In this document: one piece after another, positions 42,981 to 52,532 of the stretch
Numbering within the stretch: the first letter of the stretch is position 1
Layout: every line of letters begins with the position of its first letter
From: Martinezella tropici
GTDB lineage: Bacteria > Pseudomonadota > Alphaproteobacteria > Rhizobiales > Rhizobiaceae
Assembly: GCA_000799755.1 (NCBI GenBank)
Contig: JUHI01000003.1
Location: 434,001-498,000, forward strand
Length of the DNA stretch: 64,000 nt
Direction of reading: 5' to 3'
Notes under the pieces: generated by a model
Databases searched by the model: none
Seen by the model: the letters and a program-made list of their open reading frames with translations, nothing else
Told to the model about the DNA's origin: nothing
Program-made: the position numbers and the translations under genes

Positions 42981-43967
42981 ATGAACAAGCGCATCACCTC
43001 GAAGCAAATCGCAAAGCTCGCCGGCGTCTCCTCGTCGACGATCTCGAGGGCCTTTTCGGGCGATACACGCATCAGCGAGCCGACGCGAAAGCGTATCATG
43101 TCCCTCGCCGACGAACATGATTACCGACCGAACGCGATCGCCCGCTCGCTAAACAGCCAGAGATCGCGGCTCGTTGCCCTCGTTGTCAATTCGATCGAAA
43201 ACCCCTGCGAGGGACAGCAGCTGCAATATCTGGTGCAGCGACTGCAGGAGCGCGAACTGTTGCCGATCCTGCTGTGCTGTGCCGGCTACGACGATCGCGC
43301 GCATCTGATGCGCATGGCATCGGCCTACCAGGTCGATCACGCCGTCATCTTCTCCGACATGGTCTCCATGGCCGACGCCACTCAGATTTTCCGAACGGCG
43401 CGCCCGATCATGGTTTCCTTCGAGCCGATTTCCGATCCTGACATCGCGCAGCTCATCGTCGATGGATCGAAGGCAGCCGAGCAAGTCGTGGCAAAGGCAG
43501 TCTCGGCCGGGCGCAGCCGCTTCGCCTATCTGACCGGCCGTAACTCCAGCTGGATCGACAAGCAGCGCAAGCGCTGGTTTGCCGATGCGCTTGCCAGGCA
43601 TGGCCTCAGCTTCGTGGCGGAAAGCCATGGCGACTATTCCTATGATTCCGGTTTCAAGGAGGCCGTTGTGCTTCTGCGCCGATCGCCTGTCGACGCCGTC
43701 GTCTGCGGCAATGATGTCATGGCGATCGGCGTTCGTGACGCGGCAACGCGAGTGCTCGGACGAAAAGTGCCAGAGGATCTCGCCATCATCGGCCAGGACG
43801 GCGTCAATCTTGCCATGTGGGAGTGCAACGACCTGACCACCCTTGCGCTCGATTTCACCGCCTATATGGACACGATCATCGGCTTCATCGAGGATCAGGC
43901 CGAAAACAGGGAAGGAACGGTGTCCGTGACACACGAATATTTCGTTCGCTGGGGATCGACCTGCTGA
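42981..43967 (+). CDS. LacI-family transcriptional regulator
   Basis: 328-residue regulator with HTH ITSKQIAKLAGVSSSTISRAFSGDTRISEPTRKRI and a GntR/LacI sugar-binding domain (VVCGNDVMAIGVRDAATRVLGRKVPEDLAIIGQDG). ATG 42981 follows GGACGCGGG, 16 bases after the oxidoreductase stop. It most likely binds the two ACGTATGCGC operators in the divergent promoter upstream, repressing both arms and itself. Confidence 0.9.
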   Translation: MNKRITSKQIAKLAGVSSSTISRAFSGDTRISEPTRKRIMSLADEHDYRPNAIARSLNSQRSRLVALVVNSIENPCEGQQLQYLVQRLQERELLPILLCCAGYDDRAHLMRMASAYQVDHAVIFSDMVSMADATQIFRTARPIMVSFEPISDPDIAQLIVDGSKAAEQVVAKAVSAGRSRFAYLTGRNSSWIDKQRKRWFADALARHGLSFVAESHGDYSYDSGFKEAVVLLRRSPVDAVVCGNDVMAIGVRDAATRVLGRKVPEDLAIIGQDGVNLAMWECNDLTTLALDFTAYMDTIIGFIEDQAENREGTVSVTHEYFVRWGSTC

Positions 43968-43983
43968 GATCCTCGATCCGGCG

Positions 43984-44011
43984 CTGCGGCATTCACAATG
44001 GAATGCCGCAG
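43984..44011. terminator. Convergent hairpin terminator
   Basis: CTGCGGCATTC (43984-43994) and GAATGCCGCAG (44001-44011) form a perfect 11-base stem with a 6-base loop, between the LacI gene and the end of the aromatic operon. No T run follows, so it may act in either direction with limited strength. Confidence 0.65.
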
Positions 44012-44028
44012 TAATCCAATGGCCCTGT

Positions 44029-44913
44029 TTACCCTCGTTCGGGCGCCAGTACGAAATCGTGCTCGACCTGCCAGAACTTGTCAGCGAAGCCAAGCTCTCT
44101 GGCGCGGGCGGCATCTTCGGTGAGCTTGAACTCCGCAAGCAGGCTCTCCTTGACGCCGAACACCGCATCGGAATGGATGTAAGGGTCGTCGGGATCGAAG
44201 ATATGGGTCGTCAACGTCTCGAAACCCTCCGCCTTGATGATGTAATGCAGATGGGCCGGCCGGTACGGATGGCGGCCGAGCGCATCGAGCAATTTTCCGA
44301 CGGGGCCATCGTCCGGGATCGGATAGTATTTCGGCTTCACCGCGCGAAACCAGTAGTGCCCATTCTTGCCGGTGCGGAAGACACCACGCAGATTGAAATC
44401 CGGCTGGATACCCTTCTGCTGGACATCGTAGAAGCCTTCATCATTCGCCTGCCAGACATCGAGCACGGCGTTCTCGATCGACCTGCCGTCAGTATCGAGA
44501 ATGCGGCCGCTGATCACCATATCCTCGCCCTTCTGGTCAAGGCAGATATTGGCCCCCATCGGCAGCTCCGGCGCGTCCGCGACGTGGAAGGGGCCGAGAA
44601 CCGTACTTTCCGAAGCGCCCGACGGCTTGCGGTTGTTGATCGCGTCGACCAGCATCGACACGCCGAGCACGTCCGACAGCAAGATGAACTCCTGCCGCCA
44701 GTCGGTGCAGGTATGGCCGGTACGGGTAAGGAAGAAGATCGCCTCCATCCACTCGTCCTGCGTCGGCTCCAACTCCTTCACCGCCTCATGCAGCTTGCGG
44801 GTGATGACCTCCATCACCTGTTTCAGCCGCTCATCCCTGGCTTTCGCGTTGCGGCCCGTGACGACCTCGACGGAGTTTTCCTCGGTGAAATAGCCCTTTT
44901 CTTGCACGCTCAT
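44029..44913 (-). CDS. Hydroxyquinol-type intradiol 1,2-dioxygenase (complete iron site)
   Basis: 294-residue Fe(III) intradiol dioxygenase, with an N-terminal dimerisation helix domain followed by the catalytic beta-sandwich. All four ligands are visible: Tyr162 (GFYDVQQ), Tyr196/197 (KPKYYPIPDDGP), His221 and His223 (RPAHLHY), matching the numbering of hydroxyquinol 1,2-dioxygenases (164/197/221/223). It would cleave hydroxyquinol between the hydroxyls to maleylacetate. It is the last gene of the nine-gene aromatic operon, just after the flavin hydroxylase. Confidence 0.9.
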   Translation of the reverse strand: MSVQEKGYFTEENSVEVVTGRNAKARDERLKQVMEVITRKLHEAVKELEPTQDEWMEAIFFLTRTGHTCTDWRQEFILLSDVLGVSMLVDAINNRKPSGASESTVLGPFHVADAPELPMGANICLDQKGEDMVISGRILDTDGRSIENAVLDVWQANDEGFYDVQQKGIQPDFNLRGVFRTGKNGHYWFRAVKPKYYPIPDDGPVGKLLDALGRHPYRPAHLHYIIKAEGFETLTTHIFDPDDPYIHSDAVFGVKESLLAEFKLTEDAARARELGFADKFWQVEHDFVLAPERG

Positions 44914-44920
44914 GATTGCC

Positions 44921-46675
44921 TCACAGATCCAGAATTGTCTTCAACACGCGGCGAAGTTCGCGTTCCGGCTCGTCAACCGCCGTATCAGAACGCCAGGCGA
45001 CGTGATGGTCCGGGCGCACCAGCAACACGCCGGCGTCTCGAATTTCGCGGGCGCGCGCCCAGTCTCCTGTCAGGTCCTGCCACTCCTGTCGCGGACCAAC
45101 CTTGTGGACGGCAATCGGCAACCTCAACTCCTTCGACAGAACCTTCGCCGCAGCTATCCAGCCGTCGCCGCCAATGCCGGTCAAAACCGTGAAGACGCCA
45201 TGACCGGTCAGATCGAGGCTCGATACTTTCTTGCCGCTGTCGTTGAACAGCCAGGCATGCGGCAGCCGCGCGCCCGGCCAAGTCGTCGGCTGGAAATGCA
45301 GTTCCGCATCTTTCTCATAGGCCGGTTCCGGCTGCCCGTCCTTGACCACGGCATTCGAGGCGTAGCGATGGTTCATTTCCACGCCATGGGCGTCGAACTC
45401 GTAAACCTTATGGGCAATTGCCTCGCGGATTGCCGTGCGCTGGCGTTCGGCATCGGCAGTATCATCGCAGCGCTCATCCATGTTCTGCTGCATCTTCACC
45501 GGATCGACGGAATCGAGCAGACCGAGCGACTTGAAGATCGGGCCGAATTCCTCGATCGACTTGTTGGCGCGTGTAACGATCTGCTTGGCGACCGGCGCGC
45601 GTTCAGCCTGATAGCTGTCGAGCAGACCCATGCCAGCCTGACCTCCTAGGACCAAGGCCAGCTTCCAGGCGAGATTGAACCCGTCCTGGATGGAGGTGTT
45701 GGAGCCGAGACCATTCGAAGGCGGATGGCGATGGACGGCATCGCCCATGCAGAAGACGCGGCCGTTCGACATGGTGGTCGCGTACATGTTGTTCACAGTC
45801 CAGGTCGAGACGGATTTGATCTTCGGCTTGAGATCTGCAACGCCGACGAGTTCGCGCACGACCTTGGTAGCGAAGGCATCGTCGACCTGAGGTGCCGGCT
45901 GGTTGATGTCATAGCCCCAGACGATCAGCCACTCGTTCCATGGCCGCACCATGCGCACCAAGCCCATGCCGATGCCGCCGACATCAGCACCGGGCTGCAG
46001 CACCCAGTAGAGCACCGACGGGCGATGTGCGACATAACGCGATAGATCGGCCTCGAAGAGAATGTTCATCGAACCAGCGACGCCCATCTTGCCTTCGAAG
46101 GTCAGGCCGGCATGTTCCGCAACCTTGGAATTGCCGCCGTCGGCGCCGATCAGGAACTTCGAGCGGATGGCCAGCTCCCTGCCGGTCAGACGGTCGAGAC
46201 AGGTCGTCGTGACCCCTTCGGCATCCTGCACGTGGCTCACATACTCCGTCGACATGCGGGCTTGCGCGCCACGCGAACAAGCCGTCTTGAAAAGGAGTGG
46301 TTCCATATAAGTCTGCGGCAGGTCGTTCATGTGGGCTGGCGAAGAAAGCAGGTGCTCGGCACGCGACAGCGGATGGTTGCCCCAGCTTTGCATGCGGCCA
46401 ATCTCCTCGCCGGCGACCGCCGTGCAGAAGACATTCTGCCCCATCAGATCCTGTTCGACCGCAAAGAGATAGGCCTCCTCCTCTACGTCGCGGCCGAGAT
46501 CGCGCAGCACCTCCATCGTGCGCTGGTTGGTGATGTGCGCGCGCGGCGTGCTTGCCAACCAGCGATAGCGATTGATCACCATCGGCTCGAGCCCGTAGGT
46601 CGCAAGCAGCGCTGCGGTCGCCGAGCCGGCGGGTCCCGTACCGATGATTAGAACGTCGGTGGTGATGTCAGCCAT
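44921..46675 (-). CDS. FAD-dependent aromatic hydroxylase (TfdB/PheA-like)
   Basis: 584-residue group A flavin monooxygenase. It has GxGxxG FAD motif VLIIGTGPAGSATAALLATYG, the DG motif GADGGNSKVAEHAG and the GD motif FCMGDAVHRHPPSNGLGSNTSIQD. The C-terminal thioredoxin-like domain is typical of phenol hydroxylases. It would hydroxylate a phenol such as resorcinol or hydroquinone to hydroxyquinol for the neighbouring dioxygenase. ATG 46675 follows GGGAGGG and overlaps the upstream permease gene by eight bases. Confidence 0.88.
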   Translation of the reverse strand: MADITTDVLIIGTGPAGSATAALLATYGLEPMVINRYRWLASTPRAHITNQRTMEVLRDLGRDVEEEAYLFAVEQDLMGQNVFCTAVAGEEIGRMQSWGNHPLSRAEHLLSSPAHMNDLPQTYMEPLLFKTACSRGAQARMSTEYVSHVQDAEGVTTTCLDRLTGRELAIRSKFLIGADGGNSKVAEHAGLTFEGKMGVAGSMNILFEADLSRYVAHRPSVLYWVLQPGADVGGIGMGLVRMVRPWNEWLIVWGYDINQPAPQVDDAFATKVVRELVGVADLKPKIKSVSTWTVNNMYATTMSNGRVFCMGDAVHRHPPSNGLGSNTSIQDGFNLAWKLALVLGGQAGMGLLDSYQAERAPVAKQIVTRANKSIEEFGPIFKSLGLLDSVDPVKMQQNMDERCDDTADAERQRTAIREAIAHKVYEFDAHGVEMNHRYASNAVVKDGQPEPAYEKDAELHFQPTTWPGARLPHAWLFNDSGKKVSSLDLTGHGVFTVLTGIGGDGWIAAAKVLSKELRLPIAVHKVGPRQEWQDLTGDWARAREIRDAGVLLVRPDHHVAWRSDTAVDEPERELRRVLKTILDL

Positions 46676-47783
46676 TTGGCCCTCCCTTTTGATCACGTAG
46701 AACTGGTTCGCCTCTCAGCAGGCGGCGGACCGGAAAAAGTTCCCAACCTGTGCGGCTGGATATGAGCCCCCAGAGGCCCCGTGGCGCAAAGAGCATCGTG
46801 ATGATCGCCAAGGCACCAAGGGCCAGCAAATACCAGGAGCCGTAGCTCGAAAAGGCGTTCTGCAGCAGGAAGAAGACAAGCACGCCGACAAGTGGCCCCT
46901 CGATCGTGCCAATACCGCCGATGACAACAATGAACACGACATAGGCGGTCCAGTCGGTGAGCGAGAAGGCAGCGTCCGGCGATATGCGCGCCTTCTGCAG
47001 ATAGATCAGCGCACCGACCATGCCGGTCACGAAGGCAGTCGCCAGATAGACAATGATCTTCAGCCGGTGCGCATCGACGCCGAGCGCACGGGCCGCCGTC
47101 TCATTGTCGCGCACGGCGGCAAGGCCAAGGCCCTGCTTGCTGCGCAGCAGCCGGTAAATGAAACCGATCGTAAGCGCCGTCAGCGCCAGTGCCAGCCAAT
47201 AGGTGAGTGCATCGGCCGCGGCCGCGGAGCGCATGCCGAACAAGTTCTGCAGCAGGGAAATGCCCAGCATATCCTTCGTAGCTTCGCGCGGCAGCGAGGT
47301 TCCCGTTCCGCCGCCGAGCATCTTCCACTGGGCAAAGAGCAGCCGCCCGACTTCGGCGATGACCCAGGTGCCGATCGCGAAATAGGGGCCGTAAAGCCGG
47401 AAGGAGAAGAAGGCGGCCGGCGCGGCGATCAGCATCGCGAACAACCCGGCGAGCGGAATGGCAAGGATCGGGTCGACCCCGGCAAGGATGACGAAACCGA
47501 ACAGCGCATAGGCGCCGCAACCTACGAAGAGCTGCTGGCCCACAGAGATCAGCCCGGCATAGCCGGCAAGCAGGTTCCAGCTTTGCGCCAGCGCCAGCAT
47601 GGTCAGGATGAAGAACAGATCCTGCACCACCCCACGCGACATCACGAACGGGACCGCCGCCAGCACGATCACCACGATGAACGACAGGATGGCGAAGATG
47701 CTGGAAAGCCGCGTCCGCGTCTCCACCCGCCAGCCCGGCGGCGCTGCGATTTCGGTCGGCATTGTTTCAAAACCTGTGGTCAT
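46668..47783 (-). CDS. Branched-chain-type ABC importer permease (LivM-like)
   Basis: 371-residue permease with around ten membrane segments; LLAGYAGLISVGQQLFVGCGAY and the C-terminal VGGIGTIEGPLVGVLVFFLLQN are LivM landmarks. ATG 47783 has GAGG upstream. With the LivH, LivG, LivF and binding-protein genes before it, it forms a complete Liv-type importer that, from context, probably brings in an aromatic acid or phenol rather than an amino acid. Confidence 0.9.
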   Translation of the reverse strand: MTTGFETMPTEIAAPPGWRVETRTRLSSIFAILSFIVVIVLAAVPFVMSRGVVQDLFFILTMLALAQSWNLLAGYAGLISVGQQLFVGCGAYALFGFVILAGVDPILAIPLAGLFAMLIAAPAAFFSFRLYGPYFAIGTWVIAEVGRLLFAQWKMLGGGTGTSLPREATKDMLGISLLQNLFGMRSAAAADALTYWLALALTALTIGFIYRLLRSKQGLGLAAVRDNETAARALGVDAHRLKIIVYLATAFVTGMVGALIYLQKARISPDAAFSLTDWTAYVVFIVVIGGIGTIEGPLVGVLVFFLLQNAFSSYGSWYLLALGALAIITMLFAPRGLWGLISSRTGWELFPVRRLLRGEPVLRDQKGGPNG

Positions 47784-47790
47784 GGTCGCC

Positions 47791-48654
47791 TCAATCCACT
47801 GCCCGAGGGAAAAGACCGCGCGGCCGGAAGAGCAGCACGAGCAGGAAGGCGATATGCCCGGCCAGGATCTGCCATTCGGGATTGATCGCGGCGCCGAACG
47901 TTTGCGCAATTCCCAGGATAACGCCACCGGCGAGCGTGCCCCAGAGCGAGCCGAGACCGCCGATGATGACGGCTTCGAAGGCGTAGATCAGCCGCGCCGG
48001 CCCGGCCGTCGGATCGAAGTTCGCCCGCATGCCGAGATAAAGCGCCGCGACCGTCACGATCATCATCGCAAGCCCGGTCGCGATGGCGAAGATGGAGTTC
48101 GGCCGGATACCCATCAGGCTCGCCGTCACCACGTCATCCGAGGTCGCGCGGAAGGCGCGGCCAAGCTCGGTGCGGTAGATGAGCTGGTTCAGACCGACGA
48201 TCACGAGGACGGCCGAGGCAAAGGTCAGCAGCGGCATCAGCCCGGCATTGACGCCGCCGAGTTGCAGCGAGGCCGTCTCCAGAGCACCGGCGGAGATCCG
48301 CCGGCTGTCGGCCGTGAAGCCTTCGAGCAGGCCGTTCTGAATGACGATCGACAGGCCGAAGGTGACGAGCAGCGGCGGCAAGATGTCCTTGCCGAGGGTA
48401 CGGTTCAGCAAATGATATTGCAGCAGCCAACCGACGGCGAACATCAAAGGCGCAGCGATCGACGCAGCCAGGAACGGATTGAGTCCAAGCAGCGAAACAA
48501 GCGTCAGGATCAGGAAAGCGGCCAGCACGATGAGATCGCCATGGGCGAGGTTGACGAGGCGCATGATGCCGAAGACGAGGCTGAGGCCTGCGGCAAACAG
48601 TGCATAGAGCCCACCGAGAAGCACACCCTGCAGAAGGGTATCAAGCCAGTTCAT
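47791..48654 (-). CDS. Branched-chain-type ABC importer permease (LivH-like)
   Basis: 287-residue permease with about eight membrane segments, opening LLQGVLLGGLYALFAAGLSLVFGIMRLVNLAHGD, a nearly invariant LivH stretch, and ending EAVIIGGLGSLWGTLAGGVILGI. ATG 48654 lies inside the end of the upstream ATPase gene (14-base overlap), giving coupled translation. Confidence 0.92.
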   Translation of the reverse strand: MNWLDTLLQGVLLGGLYALFAAGLSLVFGIMRLVNLAHGDLIVLAAFLILTLVSLLGLNPFLAASIAAPLMFAVGWLLQYHLLNRTLGKDILPPLLVTFGLSIVIQNGLLEGFTADSRRISAGALETASLQLGGVNAGLMPLLTFASAVLVIVGLNQLIYRTELGRAFRATSDDVVTASLMGIRPNSIFAIATGLAMMIVTVAALYLGMRANFDPTAGPARLIYAFEAVIIGGLGSLWGTLAGGVILGIAQTFGAAINPEWQILAGHIAFLLVLLFRPRGLFPRAVD

Positions 48655-49363
48655 GGGTGTCCGCTCCGAAATAGGCCGCATGGATATCGGCTCGGTCGAG
48701 TTCCGCCGGCCGCCCGGTCAGGGTGATGCGGCCCTCCATCATGCAATAGACACGGTCGGCGACTTTCAGCGCCTGGGCGATATCCTGCTCGACGATGACG
48801 ATGGCCGCGCCCGCAGCGCGGATATGCGAAAAGGCGGCATAGATATCCTTGATGATTACGGGCGCGAGACCAAGGCTCAGCTCGTCGCAGAGAAGGACTT
48901 CCGGATTGGACATCAGCGCTCTTCCGATCGCGACCATTTGCTGCTGCCCGCCCGAAAGCGCCGTCGCCGGATTGCGGCGTCTTTCCCTCAAGACGGGGAA
49001 CAGCGAGTAGATGCTGTCGAGCGTCCATGGGCCAGCGACCCGGCGGCCATAGCGACCGATCTGCAGATTTTCCTCTACCGTCAGCGACGGGAAAAGCTTG
49101 CGCCCCTCAGGCACCAGCGCGATGCCGCGGCGCACCACATCGGAAGCGGCCATCGCCCCGATCGGCTCGCCGCGATGCAGGACCATATCGGGCTTGTTGG
49201 CGATGACACCGGCAATCGAGCGCATCAGCGTCGATTTGCCGGCACCGTTCGCGCCGATGACGGCGATGGTCTCGCCGGCCTCCAGATGTAGATCGACGCC
49301 GAGCACCGCCTGGAAATCGCGATAGGCGGCCATGAGGCCGCAGGTTTCGATGAGGCTCGCCAT
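48641..49363 (-). CDS. Branched-chain-type ABC importer ATPase (LivF-like)
   Basis: 240-residue ATPase: Walker A GANGAGKSTLMRS, the LivF-type stretch ALVPEGRKLFPSLTVEENL, signature LSGGQQQMVAIGRAL and Walker B VLLCDELSLGLAPV. The Walker B has CDEL where DEP is common, as usual in LivF. Its ATG overlaps the previous stop. Confidence 0.93.
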   Translation of the reverse strand: MASLIETCGLMAAYRDFQAVLGVDLHLEAGETIAVIGANGAGKSTLMRSIAGVIANKPDMVLHRGEPIGAMAASDVVRRGIALVPEGRKLFPSLTVEENLQIGRYGRRVAGPWTLDSIYSLFPVLRERRRNPATALSGGQQQMVAIGRALMSNPEVLLCDELSLGLAPVIIKDIYAAFSHIRAAGAAIVIVEQDIAQALKVADRVYCMMEGRITLTGRPAELDRADIHAAYFGADTHELA

Positions 49364-50082
49364 CAGACTTCCATCCCCAGATAGATTTCACGCACCTCGC
49401 TCGAGGCCATGATCGCGTCGGGCTTGCCGATACCGATCACCCGGCCGAAATTGAGCACGAGAATGCGCTCGGCCACCGCCGTCAAGGCATGCAGCACATG
49501 CTCGATCCAGATAATGGCAACGCCGCGCTGATGGACCCTTTTGATCGTCGCGACCAGCTGACGGCATTCGCCTTCCGTCAAGCCGCCGGCAATCTCGTCG
49601 AGAAGCAGCAGCTTCGGTTGGGTTGCAAGCGCGCGGGCAAGTTCCAACCGCTTACGTTCGAGCAGGGTCAGCGATCCGGCCGGCACGTTGGCCTTGGCGA
49701 TCAAACCGGTTTCCACAAGGATGTCTGCGCAAAGGGCCGAGACATCGCTTTCCCTTGCACGTGCGCCGAAGGCGCCTGCGACGAGCAGGTTTTCGTAAGT
49801 CGTCAGGCGCTCGAACGGCTGCGGGATCTGGAAAGTTCGGCCCATGCCGGCAAGGCATCGCTGCATCGGCGGTATATGCGTGACGTCATGACCATCGAAC
49901 CGGATCGATCCCCGCGCGACGGAGAGATTGCCGTTGATCAGGTTGAACAGCGTCGATTTGCCGGCGCCGTTCGGCCCGATCACGCCGAGCGCCTCACCGG
50001 GTTCGACGGCGAATCCGACATCCTCAGCGACGACGAGCGCGCCGAAGGATTTCGAAACTCCGTTCAGTTCAAGCATGGGCAT
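49363..50082 (-). CDS. Branched-chain-type ABC importer ATPase (LivG-like)
   Basis: 239-residue ATPase: Walker A GPNGAGKSTLFNLING, the LivG motif MGRTFQIPQPFERLTTYENLLV, and Walker B KLLLLDEIAGGLTEGE. The canonical LSGGQ signature is replaced by SLTLLERKRLELARAL, which LivG-type proteins often show (LxYGxQRRLE). ATG 50082 follows GGAGGAG. Confidence 0.92.
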   Translation of the reverse strand: MPMLELNGVSKSFGALVVAEDVGFAVEPGEALGVIGPNGAGKSTLFNLINGNLSVARGSIRFDGHDVTHIPPMQRCLAGMGRTFQIPQPFERLTTYENLLVAGAFGARARESDVSALCADILVETGLIAKANVPAGSLTLLERKRLELARALATQPKLLLLDEIAGGLTEGECRQLVATIKRVHQRGVAIIWIEHVLHALTAVAERILVLNFGRVIGIGKPDAIMASSEVREIYLGMEV

Positions 50083-50133
50083 TGATCGTTCTCCTCCGGA
50101 AGCTGCCCGACTGAGTGCGGGCAGCCCTCTTCC

Positions 50134-51414
50134 TCACGCCAAGGCTTCGAGCTTGCCGCCAAGCGGCACGCTCGGCGCCAGCCCGTTTTCGACAACGACG
50201 AGATCGTAGCCGCCGCCCGATTTCAGCCGCCACTGCCCGCCGACGAGCGGCGTCTTGGCGACATTCTTCTGGGCGAATGGCGGCAGCTTCTCGTTGCCCC
50301 AGGCAATCGGCCCGACAAGCGTATCGAGCTTTGTTTCGCCGATCGCCTTTGCAACCGCCTCGGCTTCGCCTGCATCCTCGGTCCGCTTCATCACATCGAC
50401 GGCGAGTTCGAAGAGTGCGTGGGCAAAGCCGATTGGCTGCGTCCACGGACGTCCCGTCGCCTTGGTAAAGGCATCCGCGACAGCGGACGCGCTCTCCCCG
50501 GTCAGCGACGACTTGAAAGGATGCGTCGGGGTCCACCAGACCTCGGTTGAAAGATTATGGCCGGCATTACCAAGCGCCTCGACGGCCTGCGGGAAGAGCA
50601 ACGCCTTGCCGATCGAAGCGACCTTCGGCTTCAAACCCTGCTGCTTGGCCTGGTTCCAGAAGGTGGTGAGATCGGGCGGGATCATCACTCCGGTCAGAAT
50701 ATCGGTGCTTGCCTGCTTGAAGGCGTTGATTTGAGCGGAAAAATCATCCGTCAGGTTCTGGTAGCGGCCGGTGTCCGTCAGCCCGTAGCCGAGCTTGTCC
50801 AGAACCGGCGGGAAGCCGACGACCTTGTCGCCCCAGGCATTGCCGTCGCCGTCGTTCGGAAACAGCCCGCCCACCTTTTTGTTGGTCTCGATCTGGCTCC
50901 ACATCCCAGTATAAACGGCGATAATGTCCTCAAGGCCCCAGAAGAAATGATAGGAATAGCTGAACGGCTTCCAGGAGGCGGGGTCGCCGGGATTGCCTTG
51001 CTGCCCAATGAACCAGGGCTGCCACGGCGCGACGGTGGAAATGCAGGGCATCTCCTCGCCCTCGCATGTCGTGGAAACCGGATTGGTTGTTTCCGGCGTC
51101 GAGGACACCAGCATCAGATTGATCTGATCGTCGACGATCAGCTGCTTTGCCACTTCCGCGGCCCGGTTCGGATTCGACTGGCTGTCCTTGACCACGACCT
51201 CGTAGTTCAGACCCTTGGCCTTGGTCGTTGCCAGGAAGGCGTCAATGACGAATTTGTCGGCTTCGCCGAAGCCCGCAAGCGGCCCCGTCTGCGGGCTGAC
51301 ATAGCCAAGCTTGATCGCCGCATTCTTGGCAATCGCCGGCATGGCCAGGCCCGAGGTTGCGAGCAGCGCGCCGCCGGCAGCCGTCGTCTTTAGAAAGTCG
51401 CGTCTCGTAAACAT
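50134..51414 (-). CDS. Branched-chain-type ABC importer periplasmic binding protein
   Basis: 426-residue type I periplasmic binding protein with a Tat signal (FTRRDFLKTTAAGGALLATSG, cleavage near AIAKN). The body opens IKLGYVSPQTGPLAGFGEAD. Aromatic-rich motifs (WQPWFIGQ, YSYHFFWGLED) suggest a pocket suited to aromatic ligands. ATG 51414 has GGGGAGGAAAC upstream. It connects the enzymes at the front of the operon with the transporter genes. Confidence 0.9.
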   Translation of the reverse strand: MFTRRDFLKTTAAGGALLATSGLAMPAIAKNAAIKLGYVSPQTGPLAGFGEADKFVIDAFLATTKAKGLNYEVVVKDSQSNPNRAAEVAKQLIVDDQINLMLVSSTPETTNPVSTTCEGEEMPCISTVAPWQPWFIGQQGNPGDPASWKPFSYSYHFFWGLEDIIAVYTGMWSQIETNKKVGGLFPNDGDGNAWGDKVVGFPPVLDKLGYGLTDTGRYQNLTDDFSAQINAFKQASTDILTGVMIPPDLTTFWNQAKQQGLKPKVASIGKALLFPQAVEALGNAGHNLSTEVWWTPTHPFKSSLTGESASAVADAFTKATGRPWTQPIGFAHALFELAVDVMKRTEDAGEAEAVAKAIGETKLDTLVGPIAWGNEKLPPFAQKNVAKTPLVGGQWRLKSGGGYDLVVVENGLAPSVPLGGKLEALA

Positions 51415-51470
51415 GTTTCCTCCCCTCATCGTCTCTCCTCCCAAAGAGCGCGCCAACAGGCGCTGATGTC

Positions 51471-52532
51471 TCAGTCTTTCGGCCGCCGGCCCTCCCAAGC
51501 GTCCTGCAGCAGTTGGCGGATCGAATCCCGATCGATCGGCCTCGGATTCCAGTATGGGTTCTCGACGGCGATCGATGCGGCGCGATCGAGATCGGCTTCC
51601 GTCAGGCCGAATTCCTTGAGCGACAGCGGCGAGCCGATCGCCTTGGCGAAATCCCAGAGCCCGCCGCCGATCGAGCCGCCGAACATGCCGGCTGCTTCCG
51701 CCAGTTTCGGCGCTGCCGCCGTTGCGTTGAAGGCGGCCGTATGCGGCAGCATCACCGCATGGGTTTCGGCGTGCGGCGTATCGAAGGAACCGCCGAGCGT
51801 GTGGCAGATCTTGTGATGCAGCGCCATGCCGACGGTGCCGAGCACCGAACCGCAGAGCCAGGCACCATAAAGCGCATCGCTGCGCGCCTCGGTATTCTTC
51901 GGATCGTTGACGATAACGGGCAGGCTCCGCTCGAAGGCGCGAAGGCCTTCGAGCGCCATCAGGCTCGAAATCGGATTGCGGTCTTGTGCATAGAGTCCCT
52001 CAACGGCATGGGCCATGGCGTTGAGGCCGCTCGTCACGCTCATGGCGACAGGCAACCCGAGTGTCAACGAGGGGTCGTAAATCACGATCTCCGGCAGGAT
52101 CTTTGCATCGCGCACCGTCGTCTTGCGGCCGCCTTCGGTCTGGCCGAGAATCGGCGTCACCTCCGATCCGGCATAGGTCGTGGGAATGACGATCTGGAGA
52201 AGATCGGTACGATAGGCGATCGCCTTGCCGAGCCCCGTCGTCGATCCGCCGCCGAGGGAAACGACGCAATCGGCCTCCGTCTCCGCCACGACTTTCATCG
52301 CCGCCTCCGTCACCTCGACGGGCGTGTGCATCGTTGCGCCTGTAAACACGCCGCAAGCAAACGATCCGATCTCCTGCACCAGCATCTCGGCATCCGACTT
52401 CTGATGTGGCGTCGACAGAACCAGAGCCCGCCTGCGGCCAGCTTTCGCGATCCATTCCACCACCTTGCTGCGGCTACCCGCACCGAAGACAATCCGGGCT
52501 GGGCTGCCCGCATAGGAAAAATCTCGGCTCAT
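51471..52532 (-). CDS. Maleylacetate reductase (iron-type alcohol dehydrogenase fold)
   Basis: 353-residue NAD(P)H-dependent enzyme that reduces maleylacetate to 3-oxoadipate. FSYAGSPARIVFGAGS, VVSLGGGSTTGLGKAIA, PTTYAGSEVTPILGQTEGGRKTT and GMALHHKICHTLGG are diagnostic of the family. Its ATG overlaps the dioxygenase stop, so ring cleavage and reduction are co-translated. 3-Oxoadipate would then enter the beta-ketoadipate pathway elsewhere. Confidence 0.93.
   Translation of the reverse strand: MSRDFSYAGSPARIVFGAGSRSKVVEWIAKAGRRRALVLSTPHQKSDAEMLVQEIGSFACGVFTGATMHTPVEVTEAAMKVVAETEADCVVSLGGGSTTGLGKAIAYRTDLLQIVIPTTYAGSEVTPILGQTEGGRKTTVRDAKILPEIVIYDPSLTLGLPVAMSVTSGLNAMAHAVEGLYAQDRNPISSLMALEGLRAFERSLPVIVNDPKNTEARSDALYGAWLCGSVLGTVGMALHHKICHTLGGSFDTPHAETHAVMLPHTAAFNATAAAPKLAEAAGMFGGSIGGGLWDFAKAIGSPLSLKEFGLTEADLDRAASIAVENPYWNPRPIDRDSIRQLLQDAWEGRRPKD

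Noticed and set aside
47067..48726. Two long plus-strand frames opposite the Liv-type permeases
   Set aside because: Antisense to unmistakable LivM/LivH sequences; low-complexity composition typical of shadows in GC-rich DNA.
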